In this document: piece after piece, positions 22,034 through 33,769 of the stretch | How positions within the stretch are numbered: the stretch's first letter is position 1 | Layout of the letters: the number at the start of each line of letters is the position of its first letter | Assembly (NCBI GenBank): GCA_022496185.1 | Contig: WTXG01000032.1 | Location: 186,001-250,000 of the forward strand | Reading direction: 5' to 3' | Source of the DNA: Multifurca ochricompacta | Lineage: Eukaryota > Basidiomycota > Agaricomycetes > Russulales > Russulaceae | Length of the DNA: 64,000 nucleotides | The notes under the pieces: generated by a model | Seen by the model: only the letters and a program-made list of their open reading frames with translations | Told to the model about the DNA's origin: nothing | The model's database searches: none | Position numbers and translations under genes: made by a program

Positions 22034-22090
22034 CTCGAAACAATTGGGCAGTAGCATTGGGGCAGCCCCCAACAATCATGGGGGGAGGGG

Positions 22091-22837
22091 TCATGCATAT
22101 GTGTCAGCATACCTTTCAGCAATAGTTTGGTATGTGTCTCCTATTTCCAGCCTATTCTGAATCTCCACTAGTTCCTGTTTGAGCTGGAACATCCTGTTGG
22201 TCAGCCTTGCCATCATCCTTGCATGCTCTTTGTACTGCTTGTTCAACATCGTGCATAATGTCAGAGTCTTCCACAGTCTCATCACTTCTGCTTTGAGACA
22301 CAGAAGTCGCATGTCGTTCAGTACTTTGTCAATGGTGAAGGCTCAGGAGTCCTCAGCGGCCAAGTGCCCAAGCTGCTCATCAGTCATCGTATGGTGAAGA
22401 CAACCTGTATATCTTTCCTCCAAATAGACTGGGGCCCCATAGACGGGGCCATCCTTCTTCATACATCCAGCTACATCCATTCCCCCATTAGTGTAAAATA
22501 TATATTTGGCGATGGCAGTCATCCTGTCAGCCATGGTGATCTTGAGTGGGAAGTACATTGAGGAGTTCAGATTGTTGGCAAAGAATGGGAACTCTGGCAC
22601 TTCATCATCCTCCAAGTTCATACCCAGCAGGTCATTCGGGTGGGGTTCTTTGCTGTGTTCAAAGTCGTCATTGGGGTTGGGCAATTGGTTCTTGACCTGC
22701 GCCTCCGCGGCTTCATAGTTGATAGGGGAAGAGGGACATGTAGAGGGATGAGCGGAGGGGAAGTTCTTGACAGTGGCATTGGCAGCGATGAAAGACATGA
22801 TAGACTGTGTGGTGGTAGGACGTTGCTGAGAGAGCAT
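22091..22837 (-). pseudogene. gypsy B3 ORF3 (uncharacterised), interrupted
   Basis: Starts MLSQQRPTTTQSIMSF 40 nt after the pol stop. The first 164 codons are open and include VPEFPFFANN, YFPLKITMADRMTAIAKYIF and TNGGMDVAGCMKKDGPVYGA. A TGA follows LAAEDS where sisters have Arg. The second part (22091-22312) is a helical region, KQYKEHARMMARLTNRMFQL ... YADTYA. I do not recognise the protein. There is no signal peptide or membrane segment, so it is not an envelope protein. Confidence 0.75.
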
Positions 22838-22876
22838 GTACTGGGGAATTTGAGTGGGGTCTGGGGGTCACTTCTT

Positions 22877-25800
22877 TTAACTGTCTTTGGGTGCTTCTGG
22901 GTGTTGGTCATGGAACTCTGAGATAAGGACCAGCACAAAGATGTCCCTGGCTGGTTCCCACAAGTTGTCAGAGTCTGGGAATCCTTTCCACTTGATAAGG
23001 TAGTGTAGTTTGCACCCTTGGCCTTTTTGTCGGGAGTCTAGAATCTGCTCCACTTCCCATTCTGCTTCTCCATCGATTAATTCAGGGGGAGGTCTGGGGA
23101 AGTTTTCCCCATGCAGGGATGTTTCTTTGTAAGGCATCAGAAGTCTAGCATGGAAGACCAGATGGATCCTCCATGTGGATGGGAGTTTGAGTTCGTATGA
23201 CACATCTGACAGCTTCCTTGTTATCTTGAAGGGCCCATGGCATCAGGGAGCTAATTTGGCTGTTGGATGTGATGTGCAAATGTTCTTCCCTTCTAACCAC
23301 ACAAGGTCATTGGTCTGATAAGGTGTGAACTTTGAGGGTTTCTCCAACAGGGTCTTTTGCACCTTGAGCAGGTTCTCATTGGCCAATTTCCTGATCTCTT
23401 CCCATTGGCCAATACGTTGCACAGCTGATGGGACATTCGTGGGTTTATTGGCCCAGGTGGTTCATGGCATCCATCCCATGATAAGGGAGAATGGGGAGGT
23501 TTTTGTAGTGCTGTTGGGCCAGGAGTTATGTGCAAATTCCGCAGCTGCCAGCCAGTCAGCCCAGTCATCCTGTTGTCTGTTGCACCAGAACTGAAGATAT
23601 TGTTCAAGCCACTGGTTCATCCTTTCTGATTGTCCATTGGTTTGTGGGTGATAGGCTGTTGAGATGTTTTGGGTTATGTCCAGGACTTTGCAGAGTGCTC
23701 GCACAAATGTGGACATGAAGTGTGGGTCACAGTCTGAAATGATCTTTTCAGGGAGGCCATAGTGTCTGTAAATGTGATCTAGGTAGAGTTTGGCCACTCC
23801 TTCTGCTGTGATAGATTCATTGCATGGTATGAACAGTGCCACTTTGGAGCAGTCATGGTCTGTGATGGTCAAGATGGAATCAAAGCCTCTAGAGATGGGG
23901 AGTTTGATGATGAAGTCCATGGCAATGGTCTGGAACAGTAGTGAGGCTGTAGGCGTGATTGGGAATGGTGCTGGTGAGTGTGGGTGCATGTTTACTTTAT
24001 TGGCTTGGCAGTCTGCACATCCTTTCACATAGTTCTCCACATCTTTCTTCATATCTGGCCACCAGTAGTCTCATTTGGCAAGGGCATATGTATTAGCAAT
24101 GCCAGGATGGCCAGCAGAGGGGAGGTCATGGTGAAAATGGATCACCCCCCTCTTAATGTTGTCACCACCGGTGACAACAAGCCGATCCCCATCCTTCCAC
24201 CAAAGGCCATCAATCTTCTTCAGATTATGTGCATCTGCCCACGATTGGCATAGTTGCTGATTCATGTTTTGTGATACTTGGGCCCATAAATCCATGTCAT
24301 GGAGGCTCATGACAGCTGTCTTTGCAAAGACCTCCTCAGGGAGTACTGTGATGTCATTGTTGTCCTCTCCTCCATTGTTCAAATCAGGCTGTTGTGATAA
24401 AGCATCTGCGTGTGCATTGTGACTTCCCATGATGTGTTTCAATACAAAGTTGTATTCCTCCAGTTCTAGGACTTCGCAAGCGACCCATCAACTGATCTTA
24501 TGGGGTTCCTTCCAATATAATAGGTTGGAATGGTCAGTGTGGATAATGGTTTTATGAGGGGTCCCTGCTAAATATGGTTGCCAGTGTCATAGTGCTTTTA
24601 CAATGGCAAGTAGTTCTCTGTCCCAAATGTTGTAATTTTGTTCTGCAGGTGAGAACGTCTCCGAATAGAAGGTGACTGGGTGAAGTAGTCCTGCTGTATC
24701 CCATTGGTTTAGTACTGCCCCATTGGCAAAGTGAGATGTGTTGACTTTGAGTTCAAAGGGCTTTCCTAGATCTGTGTTACGACCAGGGCCTAGCAACCCA
24801 CTTTTCTTCACTCTCCCCAATGCGGACCCTTCCCTTCCACCTACTCTCCACTTCCTGATCACGTCCCCATCCTGGGATCCCTCACGTGCCCTGCTTCCTT
24901 CCCCGTGACCATTGATTGTATATGTTGACCTGTTGTTTACGCTTGCTTATGTTCCTCCTTATCACTTATCTCCTTATCTTTAAGACCGGACACTTACTTA
25001 ATACCCTATCAGAAGCCAGGCTCTACGCCCTCTGCTTTTGTATATTCGGGCCCACATGACTCGGTCTTATCTTATCCTTAGACGCCCATTCAATTACATA
25101 TATAAGTCCGCTGTAACTATGTTGTAGACCTCAGACTTGACTTATTGAATACATCGGTGCTTGTCTTTGGGACATCCCTTTGGACCCTTGACTTGTTCAT
25201 CTTGGTGTTTCTGACACCTTTCTGCTTAACATCATCTCAGAGGGCAGCCTCTCTGACTTTGACTCATCCCGTCTCACTCCAAGAAGCCTTATTGGTTTCT
25301 TATCTGATCCTGAGTAAGTACGCTGTCGCACAAGTCGTGCAGAACGTCCTGCACCAGACGTAACAATCTGGCTGTAAGAGGACAGGCTTGGAGCTAACAA
25401 TGTCTTGGATCCATTCAAATGCCTGTTGCTGTCCTCTTCCCCAATGCCAGGGTACATCCTTCTTTAACAATTCGTTCAGTGGTTGTGCAATTCCTGAGAA
25501 TCCTTGTACGAAGTGTCAGTAAAAGTTGCAGAATCCTACAAAGGATCACACATCCTTGACACATGTGGGTATGGGCCACTCCCAGATTCCTTGTACTTTC
25601 ACCAGGTCCATTCATATGTGCCCTCATTCCAAGATGACTCCTAAATATTCTACACTCTGCTGTTTGAATGAGCACTTGGCTGGTTTGAGGTACAGATCAT
25701 GCTCATGCAGGATATCCAACACTTGATGAACTCACTCTCAATGGTGGGCCAAGTTGTCCATTGTCGCTACCAATATGTCATCCATGTACACCACCACCTC

Positions 25801-26972
25801 GCCAGTGAGTATGAGATTGTGGAAGATATGATTCATCATGGATTGGAAGGTGGCAGGTGAGTTGGTAAGGCCAAAAAACATGACATTTGGCTCAAAGAGT
25901 CCCTGGTTGGTTTTGAAGGCCACTTTACATTGATCTCCTTCTTTGATCCTGATATTGTTATAACCCCAGTGAATGTCCATCTTAGAGAACAGGGATTTAT
26001 CCTGCATGGTATTGATGAGTTCCAAAATGAGCAGTAGAGGGTAGGCATTCTTTATGGTGTGGGCATTTATCCATTGGTAGTCCTGGACAGGTCAAAGTTT
26101 ACCATCTTTCTTCTTGATGAAGAAGAAAGGTGATGCGTATGGTGACTTCAATGGGCAAATATATCCCTTTGCAAGGTGCTCTTCGAGGAATGTTGTGAGT
26201 GCTGCTTGTTCTGCCTGGGACAGTGGGTAAATTTTGCAGTTGATTGCTGATGGGGTATTGGGTGTGAACTCAATGGTGTGGTCCCAGGGTCGTGCAGGTG
26301 GAAAGCACTGTGACTCTTCTTCTGAAAATACCTTCCAATGTCAGTGGTATACCTTTGGTACTACTTCCTCAAAGGTTTTCTCTGTATGCCCTTCCACTGC
26401 CTTCTGGGCAAGTTCTGATGCTTTAGTGGCATAACAATGACCTGGGCCTCCTTCCTCCAATTTGTCCTCTTCCCTTGCTCCACGTATTGTCAATCGTTGG
26501 GTGGCATAATCATACCCTAACAATGTAATGAGAACAGGGTAGAATTCTTTATCCATGGTTGCATTGCTCCAGTTGATCTTTGGTTCAAATGCAGCCAACC
26601 ATGGATATCCTAGGATCAGATCTTCATCCCCTAAGTTGGTGACAAGGAACCAAATGGCCTTCATCCTTTCTCCTACTTGGATGTTAAGGTTGGTGTAGTG
26701 TGTAATTTTTCCGGCTCGGTTGGCCATTCCATCAATGTTCCAAATGTTCTTTTCCTGGGGGAGTTCCAGCATCCCCAAACCCATGGTCCTTGCCATCCAT
26801 GGGTTGATGAAGTTATCAGTGGCTCCTGAGTCTATCAAGATGTCATGGTTGGCCATCTTCTGTGTAGTCTTGAAATGTACTGGTATTTTCAATGATTTGA
26901 AGCGACTAGTATACACAGAGGTTACATGTAATGCTCATGCCCAGGCCGAAGGGGTAGAGCTGATCAAAATCC
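22877..26972 (-). pseudogene. gypsy B3 pol, degraded
   Basis: Protease (ILIDSGATDNFINP, about 26830), RT with [10 protein letters not shown] (about 25780), RNase H split by a solo LTR at 24775-25365, integrase zinc region (HFHHDLPSAGHPG, about 24130), core (MDFIIKLPISRGFDS, SDCDPHFMS) and a C-terminal chromodomain (EWEVEQILDSRQKGQG ... [18 protein letters not shown]). Multiple stops and frameshifts, many at former CGA codons. One T is missing at the frameshift site (GGATTTTGATC), which puts a stop in the pol frame. Confidence 0.85.
24775..25365 (+). repeat. solo LTR (family B-like, plus) in B3 RNase H
   Basis: 591 bp, TGTTACGACC to GACGTAACA, with duplication ATCTG at 24770-24774 and 25366-25370. 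It has TATATAAG and AGACTTGACTT as in other family B LTRs. Confidence 0.93.
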
Positions 26973-27111
26973 TTTTTGGCAAATGCCTTTTCCACTAGGA
27001 TGGCCTGCACTTCCTCACTTTCTTTCATCATATTGGCCCATATTTCTTGCACCTTTTCTTCCTTTGTTGGTGTTTTCTTTTCAATGGTGGGTGGGTTGTT
27101 GTGGACAGGCA

Positions 27112-28372
27112 TGTTACGCTCAGCGGAGCGTTCTGTGCGGCGTGCACGGGTCGGCGCGGGTCCATTACCTCAGCCACGAGCCTAGCACAATAAGGCTAGA
27201 CTCTGGGCACTGTCTAGCTTCGGAATTGGTCAAGGTTTGGTGCTATAATCAAGCACAGAGGGAGACGGGATGAGCCAGCCAAAGGGAGCTAATCCCCTAA
27301 GGCTGTTAAGTGGGGACAGGGCCCAGCTGCTGTGCCAGAAGCACACCAAGTGCACTGGAGCCCTTAGGGAGTGGCAAAGGGGTTCAAAAGGAAGGGTACA
27401 CACCCATTGCCAGAGGCAATGGGGGTCCCTGCAGGGATCTCAAGGACGCAAAAAAGGGGGAAAAGGCTTCTGATGTATTGGGGTCTAAGATCTCTAGGCT
27501 GAAGGCCCAAGAGGTCAAATCTGGGGTTGTACAAACTGTCTACAGGGTCTTATATACTGTATGGGGGTCTGGTTTGTAGCTAATCAGGAACAGGGTCAGA
27601 GTCCTTATCATCCAACAGCAGATAAGATGTCAAATATAGTCCATGATAAGGATAAGCCTTATCAGAAGCATAATCATGTGGGACAGCCTCACAGGAGTCA
27701 TATCAGTGTGGGAGGATTCCCACCAGGGTCAGGGGTAAATGGGGAGATAACAGGTCCCACAGGAGTCAGGGTGGATGTGGGAATACTCCCACAGGAATCA
27801 GAGAAGCAAATGATGAGCCAGATGGGCCATGTGATCAGAAAGGGGTAAATGATCAGATGAAGATGCTGTGATCAGGGTCAGGGATCACATGGTCCAAAGT
27901 CACATGGTCAGGGATCACATGGTCAAGGATCACATGGCCAAGGGTCACATGGCCAGGAGTCACATGACTGGCAGAGGGTCAAGTACAAGCCAAAGTCGTC
28001 TAGTTGTCTGGACTGGTCAGATTGGCAGGGACAATGTCAGGGGTTCCTATGGGTGTCAAGCACAGGGACAGGGTCAGGAGCAGTGGCCAAGGCATAAGCC
28101 AAGGCAGCAAGGAAGGGTGGTATACATCCAACAGTGTAGCAGCATAACTACCAGCAGGTTAGGTGTAAATGGCAGCATGGGAGGTCAGTCCTATGAACAA
28201 TGTCACAGGAATCAGGGTAGGGTCCTGGGCACACAGGCCACAGGCATCAAGGAAGGTCCCAAGGCAACAGGCCAAGGGCATCAAAGAGTGGTCCAGAGAA
28301 GGAGGAGATCAAGGATGGTGCAAAGAATAAGGCATGGTGTGCAGGGTCAGGAAAAAGAGTAGGGTCGTAACA
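27112..28372. repeat. long solo LTR of a third gypsy family
   Basis: 1261 bp with termini TGTTAC/GTAACA and the 5-bp duplication AGGCA (27107-27111, 28373-28377). TATATA at about 27552 suggests plus orientation. A run of short imperfect tandem repeats based on GGATCACATGGTCA lies at about 27884-27970. No coding sequence; no internal region of this family is present in the window. Confidence 0.85.
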
Positions 28373-28601
28373 AGGCATAACCATTGCTTCAGCCACTCGT
28401 ACCCCCTTCTTAGGACATTCCCTCGACATATGTCCTTGTGCCTTGCAACAAAAGCATCTTCCTTCCTTCATTAATGTCTGTCTTTCGTCTTCGGTGAGCA
28501 TAGCTCTAGCTCTGGTTCTGTCAGCTGAGGTATCCATGGTGTTTGGATCCCTTTGGGAGGTGTGTGCCGGTTTAATTCCAAAGGCTGCCTTCCACCGATC
28601 T

Positions 28602-29222
28602 TGTAACATTTTCTTTTGCTTTTCTTTTTTTTTCTTTATTGCATTATAACCACTTAGCTAGCTATCCATAGATCATCAGGTGATAGCAGATAGCAGAGGG
28701 TTCAACCCCTTCTGTACAAGACCTAGCCCACATTTATCTTCTTTATGATGCAAGTACACTTATCTATGATATCACCTGTGACGCAGTTATGATCTCATAC
28801 ATTATCTACTTGTCTTTACTACTGGCTAGACTCCTTCCTAAATAGCTCCCCAGACCATGTATTTAAACCTACCAGACTAGAGGAGACAGACCTTAAGTCT
28901 GTTCTCCTGTGTTCAATTCAGGTGTTCAGAGCTCACTGTGAATTTCCTTGAACTCTTTAAGTCATGACTTAAAGAGCCTTTGAACCCCAGTAACTTGTAG
29001 CAGGACTGTTGTGTTGCTGCTCGACTTCACATCTCACATGTGCCCCTCTTGAGTTAGTGGGCTGAACATTATCCTGATCATCCTCTTGATCTTGATAGCT
29101 TGACTGGTCTTGACTGCTGTCCTGGCCTTGATTTCTCCTGATCAGTCTTGATAGGAGAACTTGCTTTGGATCACCTTGGATCCCGAATGACAACTTGACA
29201 CAGCATGCACCTAGCTGTGACA
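28602..29222 (+). repeat. solo LTR of gypsy family A
   Basis: 621 bp, TGTAACATTT to GCTGTGACA, duplication GATCT (28597-28601, 29223-29227). It shares ends, TATTTAAA and AAGTCTGTTCT with the LTR at 2428-3165, though it is divergent elsewhere. Confidence 0.9.
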
Positions 29223-30380
29223 GATCTCTAGTTTTTCCTTTCTTTGTGTTGACTCCAAAGCATGTTTGGAAATCAAGGTAATCCTGCTGCTGTCGTTGAG
29301 CAGCATCAACCCATCCACCCCAGTCCTGGGGGTGGTGGAACTGGATGATATTTTTGACCAGTGGGTTGGGCAACCCTTGTGAGAAGAGGTCCAATGTTGC
29401 CTCCTTGTCTGTGTCATACCTGGCTCTATTAGCCAGGCTTCTGAACTTTGCCACATAGGCATCCAATTCCCCTTTTCCATCTTTAGGGACTTCAATTCCC
29501 GGGTGGCCTTCTGCTTGGCCTGCCCATCCATAAACGCATCTTTGAACTGCTGGGCAATAGTTTCCCAGAGGCCTTTGCTCATGGTGTGACACCCACTTTC
29601 GATTTGTTCATTTAGCCATTCCAATTGCTCCATTGTCCAGTCATCTACCGTGTCCCTTGAATTAGGGATAAGAATAGGTTGGCATGCTGGAAGGGGTTGA
29701 TGATCTGGGGGACATCATGGTTGAAGTTTTTAAATGTCGTAAACTCCAACATGAATTTCTTGCTTTGTGAATGATCCCCAGTGAATGTCTGGGGTAGTAC
29801 ACCTGATAGGCATCCTGATGGTGGGGGAATGTTCAGTGGCAACATGACTGGTGGAACTGGTGGGGCTGGGTCTGGGAGCTGAGCAGTGATGGTTGACATA
29901 TTCTGATAAAATGGGGTGACTGTGTTGGTAGATTGTACAGATATCTGGGGAGTTGTCAAAGCAGGGGCTCTGATTGTGACAACTGTGGGTGCAACTGGGG
30001 CTGTAGTTGATGCTAATACCAGTGCTTCTTCACTGTGTTCTTCTACGTACTCTTCTGGTTCAGAGTCTGTGACAATGGCCAGGGGATTTTCTCTCCACAG
30101 TCCTAGTCCAAATTCAGGTGGGGCGGGTCCTGTGGTAACCCAAGAGTGTCAGCTGTCTGAGTATCAGATATGATACCAAACTCTTTTCTTGTTGTCATAT
30201 TCTACCGGTTGGTATCCTCCATCATGATAGATGTAGTATCCAAACTTGGACTCAAAATCTTTCCAGGTGGCAGAGCCAAGTACTTGCTGTGAAAGATTAT
30301 TCTTGTCTCTGCGTTCAATGAGTTCTTCTCGAAAGAGGGTCTGACTGTGGCTGGAAGCCATGATGAGAGACCTGACTTGA

Positions 30381-30975
30381 TGTTACATCTGGTGTGGGAC
30401 GTTCTACACAACTTGTGTGTCAGTGTAATTCATGAGTTCAGATAAGAAGCCAATAAGGCCTCTTGGAGTTTAAGTGGGATGAGTCAAAGTCAAAGGGGCT
30501 GTTCCCTAAGACAGTGTTAAGCGGGAAAGTGCCAGAAGCACTGAGATGAATGAGTTATGGATCAAAGGAGATGTCCAGAAGACAAGCACTGATGTATTCA
30601 ATAAGTCAGGTCTGAGGTCTACAATGTAGCTACAGCAGACTTATATATGTAACAAGGTGGGCATCTATGAGATAAGGACAACGGAGTCAAGTGGGCCCAA
30701 ATATACGGAAGTGGACAGTGTAAAGCCTGGCTTCTGATAGGGTATTAAGTAAGTGTCCGGTCATAGATATAAGACAGATAAGACGGATAAGAGATAAGGA
30801 AGCAAACATAGCAAATGTCAAGTCAACAAATATAAAGCGGGTCATGGGGATGGAAGCAAGGCATGTGATGGGTCCCAGGATGGAGATGTAATTAAGAAGT
30901 GTAGAGTGGGCGGACGAGAGGGGTCATCGCTGGGGAGAGTGAAGAAAATGGGGTTGCTTGGCAAAGATTGTAACA
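30381..30975 (-). repeat. 5' LTR of B3
   Basis: 595 bp. Predicted RNA start AGACCTGACTT (30603-30613, minus) pairs exactly with AAGTCAGGTCT at 30368-30378 beside the LTR. Both differ from B1 in the same three positions, which is compensatory. Confidence 0.93.
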
Positions 30976-30980
30976 TGAAC

Positions 30981-32474
30981 CACATATATTGACACTATGG
31001 ACTCCCCCAGAAGATCATTTCCAATCGAGACCCACAATTTGTGTCCATGTTTGCATGAGCCCTCTGTAAATGTCTTGACATTCAGCAGAACATCTCTACA
31101 GCCTACCACCCTCAGACCGATGGACAGTCTGAACAAACAAATCAGTGGTTGGAGCAGTATCTTCACTTCTGGTGCAATGAATGGCAGGACAACTGGGCAG
31201 AGTGTGTTACAAACCCCGTTGCATCGTTTCTTTCCATTTTTCTTCCCACATGACATGCCATTTGGCCTTGTTTATGCCTTGTTGACTGCATTTACGACCC
31301 CCTTTGTACATATTTGTTCCTTATCTTTGACTGGGGCTGTGCTTATCTCTGACTCATACTTTACACAAGAACTCTTATGTATTTTCCCACCAGAATCATG
31401 ACTATACTGGATTCATCTACATATATTCTCACCTGGCCCACCTTGACTCTGTTCTTCATATGGATAGATTACAACTTTGTTGATACACTGAGTACGATAC
31501 TCCGATTTAGACCCCAACTCTGTTACGTATATAAGACCTATGTAGATAGCCCTGTACGGCTCAGACTCAACTTCTTAATTGACTTGGTGCATTACCTTCT
31601 GGGTGATCTCTAAGACCCGACCTCTGAATCATCTCAGTGCTTCTGGCACTTTTCCACTCACCAGTACTAAGGGATTAGCTCCTTGGTATTGACTTCTCCC
31701 CCGAACTTCATACACTTGGAAGACAGTGTACACTTGACTTCGTAGTTATGCTACGCAACTAGTCACATGTCATGCTGAATGCCTGCACCAGGCATTACAG
31801 AGTGGCTGGTGACAGCAGAGTTTGCACACAACAGTTGGCCAAATGGGATGATGAAAACCTCCCCCTTCTCCCTTATTATGGGATGGAATCCACATACTAC
31901 TTGGACAGATAAGCCCACCAATGTGCCATCCATAACCCAGCATATTGGCCAATGGGAAGAGATAAGGGAATCTGCCAATAGGAACCTTCTTAAGGCACAA
32001 AAGACCCTGACTGAGAAGCCTACAAGGTTTATGCCCTACCAAGTCAGAGATCAAGTTTGGTTGGAAGGACATAACATTCACACTTCTCATCCAACAGCAA
32101 AACTAGCTCCCCAATGCCATGGCCCTTTCCTGATCAAACAGAAGCTCTTGGACATCACATACAAATTGATGCTGCCCCCCACATGGAAGATACACCCCAT
32201 TTTCCATGCCAACCTTCTCACACCATACAAAGAAACCCCTATACACAGACAGAACTTCCCAAGGCCACCTCCAGAGTTGATTGATGGAGAACTGGAGTGG
32301 GAGGTGGAGCATATCACCGATGCAAAGCAGAAAGGAAGAGGGCGCAAACTGTATTACTTGATCAAATGGAAGGGCTTCCCTGATGCTGACAACTTGTGGG
32401 AAGCTGCTGTGGATGTCTTTGCACCTGACCTTGTCAGAGATTTCTATAGGTGCCACCCAGAAGCAGATAAATAG
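30981..32474 (+). pseudogene. gypsy B2 pol, part 2: integrase core and chromodomain
   Basis: Integrase continues after B3 with IISNRDPQF-like and [20 protein letters not shown], is cut by a solo LTR at 31205-31799, then resumes [15 protein letters not shown]. The last part is open for about 220 codons and includes the GPFLIKQKLLDITYKL region and a chromodomain (ELEWEVEHITDAKQKGRG ... YLIKWKGFPDADNLWEAA). The stop is at 32472-32474. Chromodomains of this type are thought to guide integration to heterochromatin. Confidence 0.87.
31205..31799 (+). repeat. solo LTR in B2 integrase
   Basis: 595 bp, TGTTACAAACC to GGCATTACA, duplication GAGTG (31200-31204, 31800-31804). TATATAAG is followed by AGACTCAACTT. 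Its 3' end resembles the remnant of B2's own LTR (7081-7104), so it may come from a close relative of B2. Confidence 0.92.
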
Positions 32475-32586
32475 AGGACCTCAACATGCTAGCTCCCCAG
32501 TACACTTTTCCCCACAAAAGTTCACTACTAGCCTCATGTCAACTTTCAACATTCACTCCTCTGCCACTATCAATGTGTTCCCCCTA
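32475..32586 (+). other. B2 region after pol, truncated
   Basis: Weakly matches the start of ORF3 in other copies (CATGCTAGCTCCCCAGTACA versus the MLSQQ start) but has no open frame. It ends where a minus LTR begins at 32587. Confidence 0.5.
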
Positions 32587-32657
32587 TGTTACATCTGGTG
32601 TGGGATGTTCTGCACAACTTGTGTGACAGTGTTTGTTCAATAGTTTCAGATAAGAAG
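32587..32657 (-). repeat. 71-bp LTR fragment
   Basis: TGTTACATCTGGTGTGGGAT... up to AGATAAGAAG, then replaced by another LTR at 32658. It resembles the first 70 bp of the LTR at 59764 more than its neighbour, so it may be the true 3' LTR partner of that copy. Confidence 0.65.
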
Positions 32658-33232
32658 TGTTATGTCCAGTGCAGGATGTTCCACACAACTTGTGTGACAG
32701 CGTTTGCTCGTAATCGGATAAGAGACCAATAGGGCCTCTTGGAGTTGTGTAGGAGGAGTCAAAGTCAAAGAGGCTGTACTCTAAGACGATGTTGAATGGA
32801 AAGTACCAGAAGTACTGAGACAGTCGAGTCAAGGCTTTCAAAGAGATGTCCAGAAGACAAGCACCGATGTATTCAATAAGTCGAGTCTGAGGTCTACAGC
32901 ATAGTTACAGTGGACTTATATACGTAATCTAGTGGGTGTCTACGAGATAAGGATCATGGAGTCATGTGGGCCCAAATATACAAAAGCGGATGGCGTAAAG
33001 CCTGGCTTCTGATAGGGAACTAAGTAAGTGTCTGGTTGTAAGATAAGGAGATAAGAGGCAAGCATGGTCAAACATAGAGTCAACAGATACAATGCAAGTC
33101 ATGGGGATGGAAGTAAGGCATGTGATGGGTCCCAGGATGGAGATGTGATCAAGAAATGTAGGGTAGGCAGTAACAGGGGGTTCTTGCTAGGAAGGGTGAA
33201 GAGAATGGGGTTACTCAGCAGAGGTTGTAACA
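32658..33232 (-). repeat. 3' LTR assigned to B4
   Basis: 575 bp, TGTTATGTCC to GGTTGTAACA. It is followed by the complement of the family B polypurine region (TCACCCCCTCTTCTGG). Confidence 0.85.
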
Positions 33233-33274
33233 TCACCCCCTCTTCTGGTTCTAGCAGACCTGGCTAGAAGCAAC

Positions 33275-33769
33275 TGTTGACACGGTATGTGTCTTGAGGT
33301 GCTTCAGGCATCTGGGTTAGGGTCTAAGCTGTGCAAGATTAGATTAGATAAAGATTCGGAGTCTTGGACTTTTTAGCATATCATTATTACTTTCTTTCTT
33401 GCAATGCGCAGCAGCTGACTGATGTACCTTAGTAATCCTGTATAGCATGTGATATCTCACTGGCCAATGGCCTTTATCCCTCAGTAGTACATTCTAGCGC
33501 ATTCCATTGTGCACAGACCATCCCTTGAGTAGTATATAAGGGTGTCTGTTTCGTCTCTTACACTTCAGAGTTTTCTTCTCCTCTGAAGTGTAAGTCACAG
33601 TCTTTCTACTTACTACCTTACCTATAACTAACCATCTCTTGTAGATAACTTGTTTCTAGGTGTGTAGTATAGTAATATTAGAGTTTTCTTCTCCTCTGAA
33701 GTATAACTTGTTTCTAGCTTTACACGCTAACCACAGTCAGTATCACTGCGTGCACATGCCTGTTCATCA
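33275..33769 (+). repeat. 5' LTR of C2
   Basis: 495 bp, TGTTGACA to TTCATCA. TATATAAG is at about 33533. Both copies of the internal repeat GAGTTTTCTTCTCCTCTGAA are present, matching the long C1 LTR layout. Confidence 0.92.

Larger units (their letters stand above)
26966..30361 (-). pseudogene. gypsy B3 Gag, degraded and split by two solo LTRs
   Basis: Starts at ATG 30359-30361 (MASSHSQTLFREELIERRDK). Recognisable segments run to about 29230 (KKFMLEFTTFKNFNHDVPQ, LDLFSQGLPNPLVKNI). A solo LTR (28602-29222) follows, then GIKPAHTSQRDPNTMDTSAD and the zinc knuckle CFCCKAQGHMSREC (28400-28450), then a second solo LTR (27112-28372), and the end EKAFAKKDF at the heptamer. Stops and frameshifts are frequent. 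Confidence 0.82.
21061..30975 (-). mobile_element. Ty3/gypsy chromovirus family B, copy B3
   Basis: Full-length minus element with 595-bp LTRs at both ends (21061-21655 and 30381-30975) and a perfect duplication TGAAC (21056-21060, 30976-30980). From the 5' end: gag, pol, ORF3, ORF4. Three solo LTRs of different families have inserted (24775-25365, 27112-28372, 28602-29222), each with its own 5-bp duplication. Coding frames are heavily broken. Confidence 0.92.
7081..32586 (+). mobile_element. Ty3/gypsy chromovirus family B, copy B2 (old, in four pieces)
   Basis: A plus-strand element in pieces at 7081-8588, 18186-21060, 30981-31204 and 31805-32586. The gaps are C1 (duplication GTACA), B3 (TGAAC) and a solo LTR (GAGTG). 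Coding order across the pieces is gag, protease, RT, RNase H, integrase, chromodomain, in register. Its 3' end is lost at 32586, where another LTR begins. It is CpG-poor and riddled with TGA stops, so it is the oldest large element here and the substrate for later insertions. Confidence 0.85.

Noticed and set aside
22091..22837. ORF3 as a retroviral envelope gene
   Set aside because: It sits in the env position, but there is no signal peptide, transmembrane segment or glycosylated ectodomain pattern.
27884..27970. CRISPR-like repeats
   Set aside because: Units are contiguous and imperfect with no unique spacers, inside an LTR of a eukaryotic element.
31205..31799. B2's own LTR displaced by rearrangement
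   Set aside because: A perfect GAGTG duplication and uninterrupted integrase on both sides show a separate insertion that left a solo LTR.
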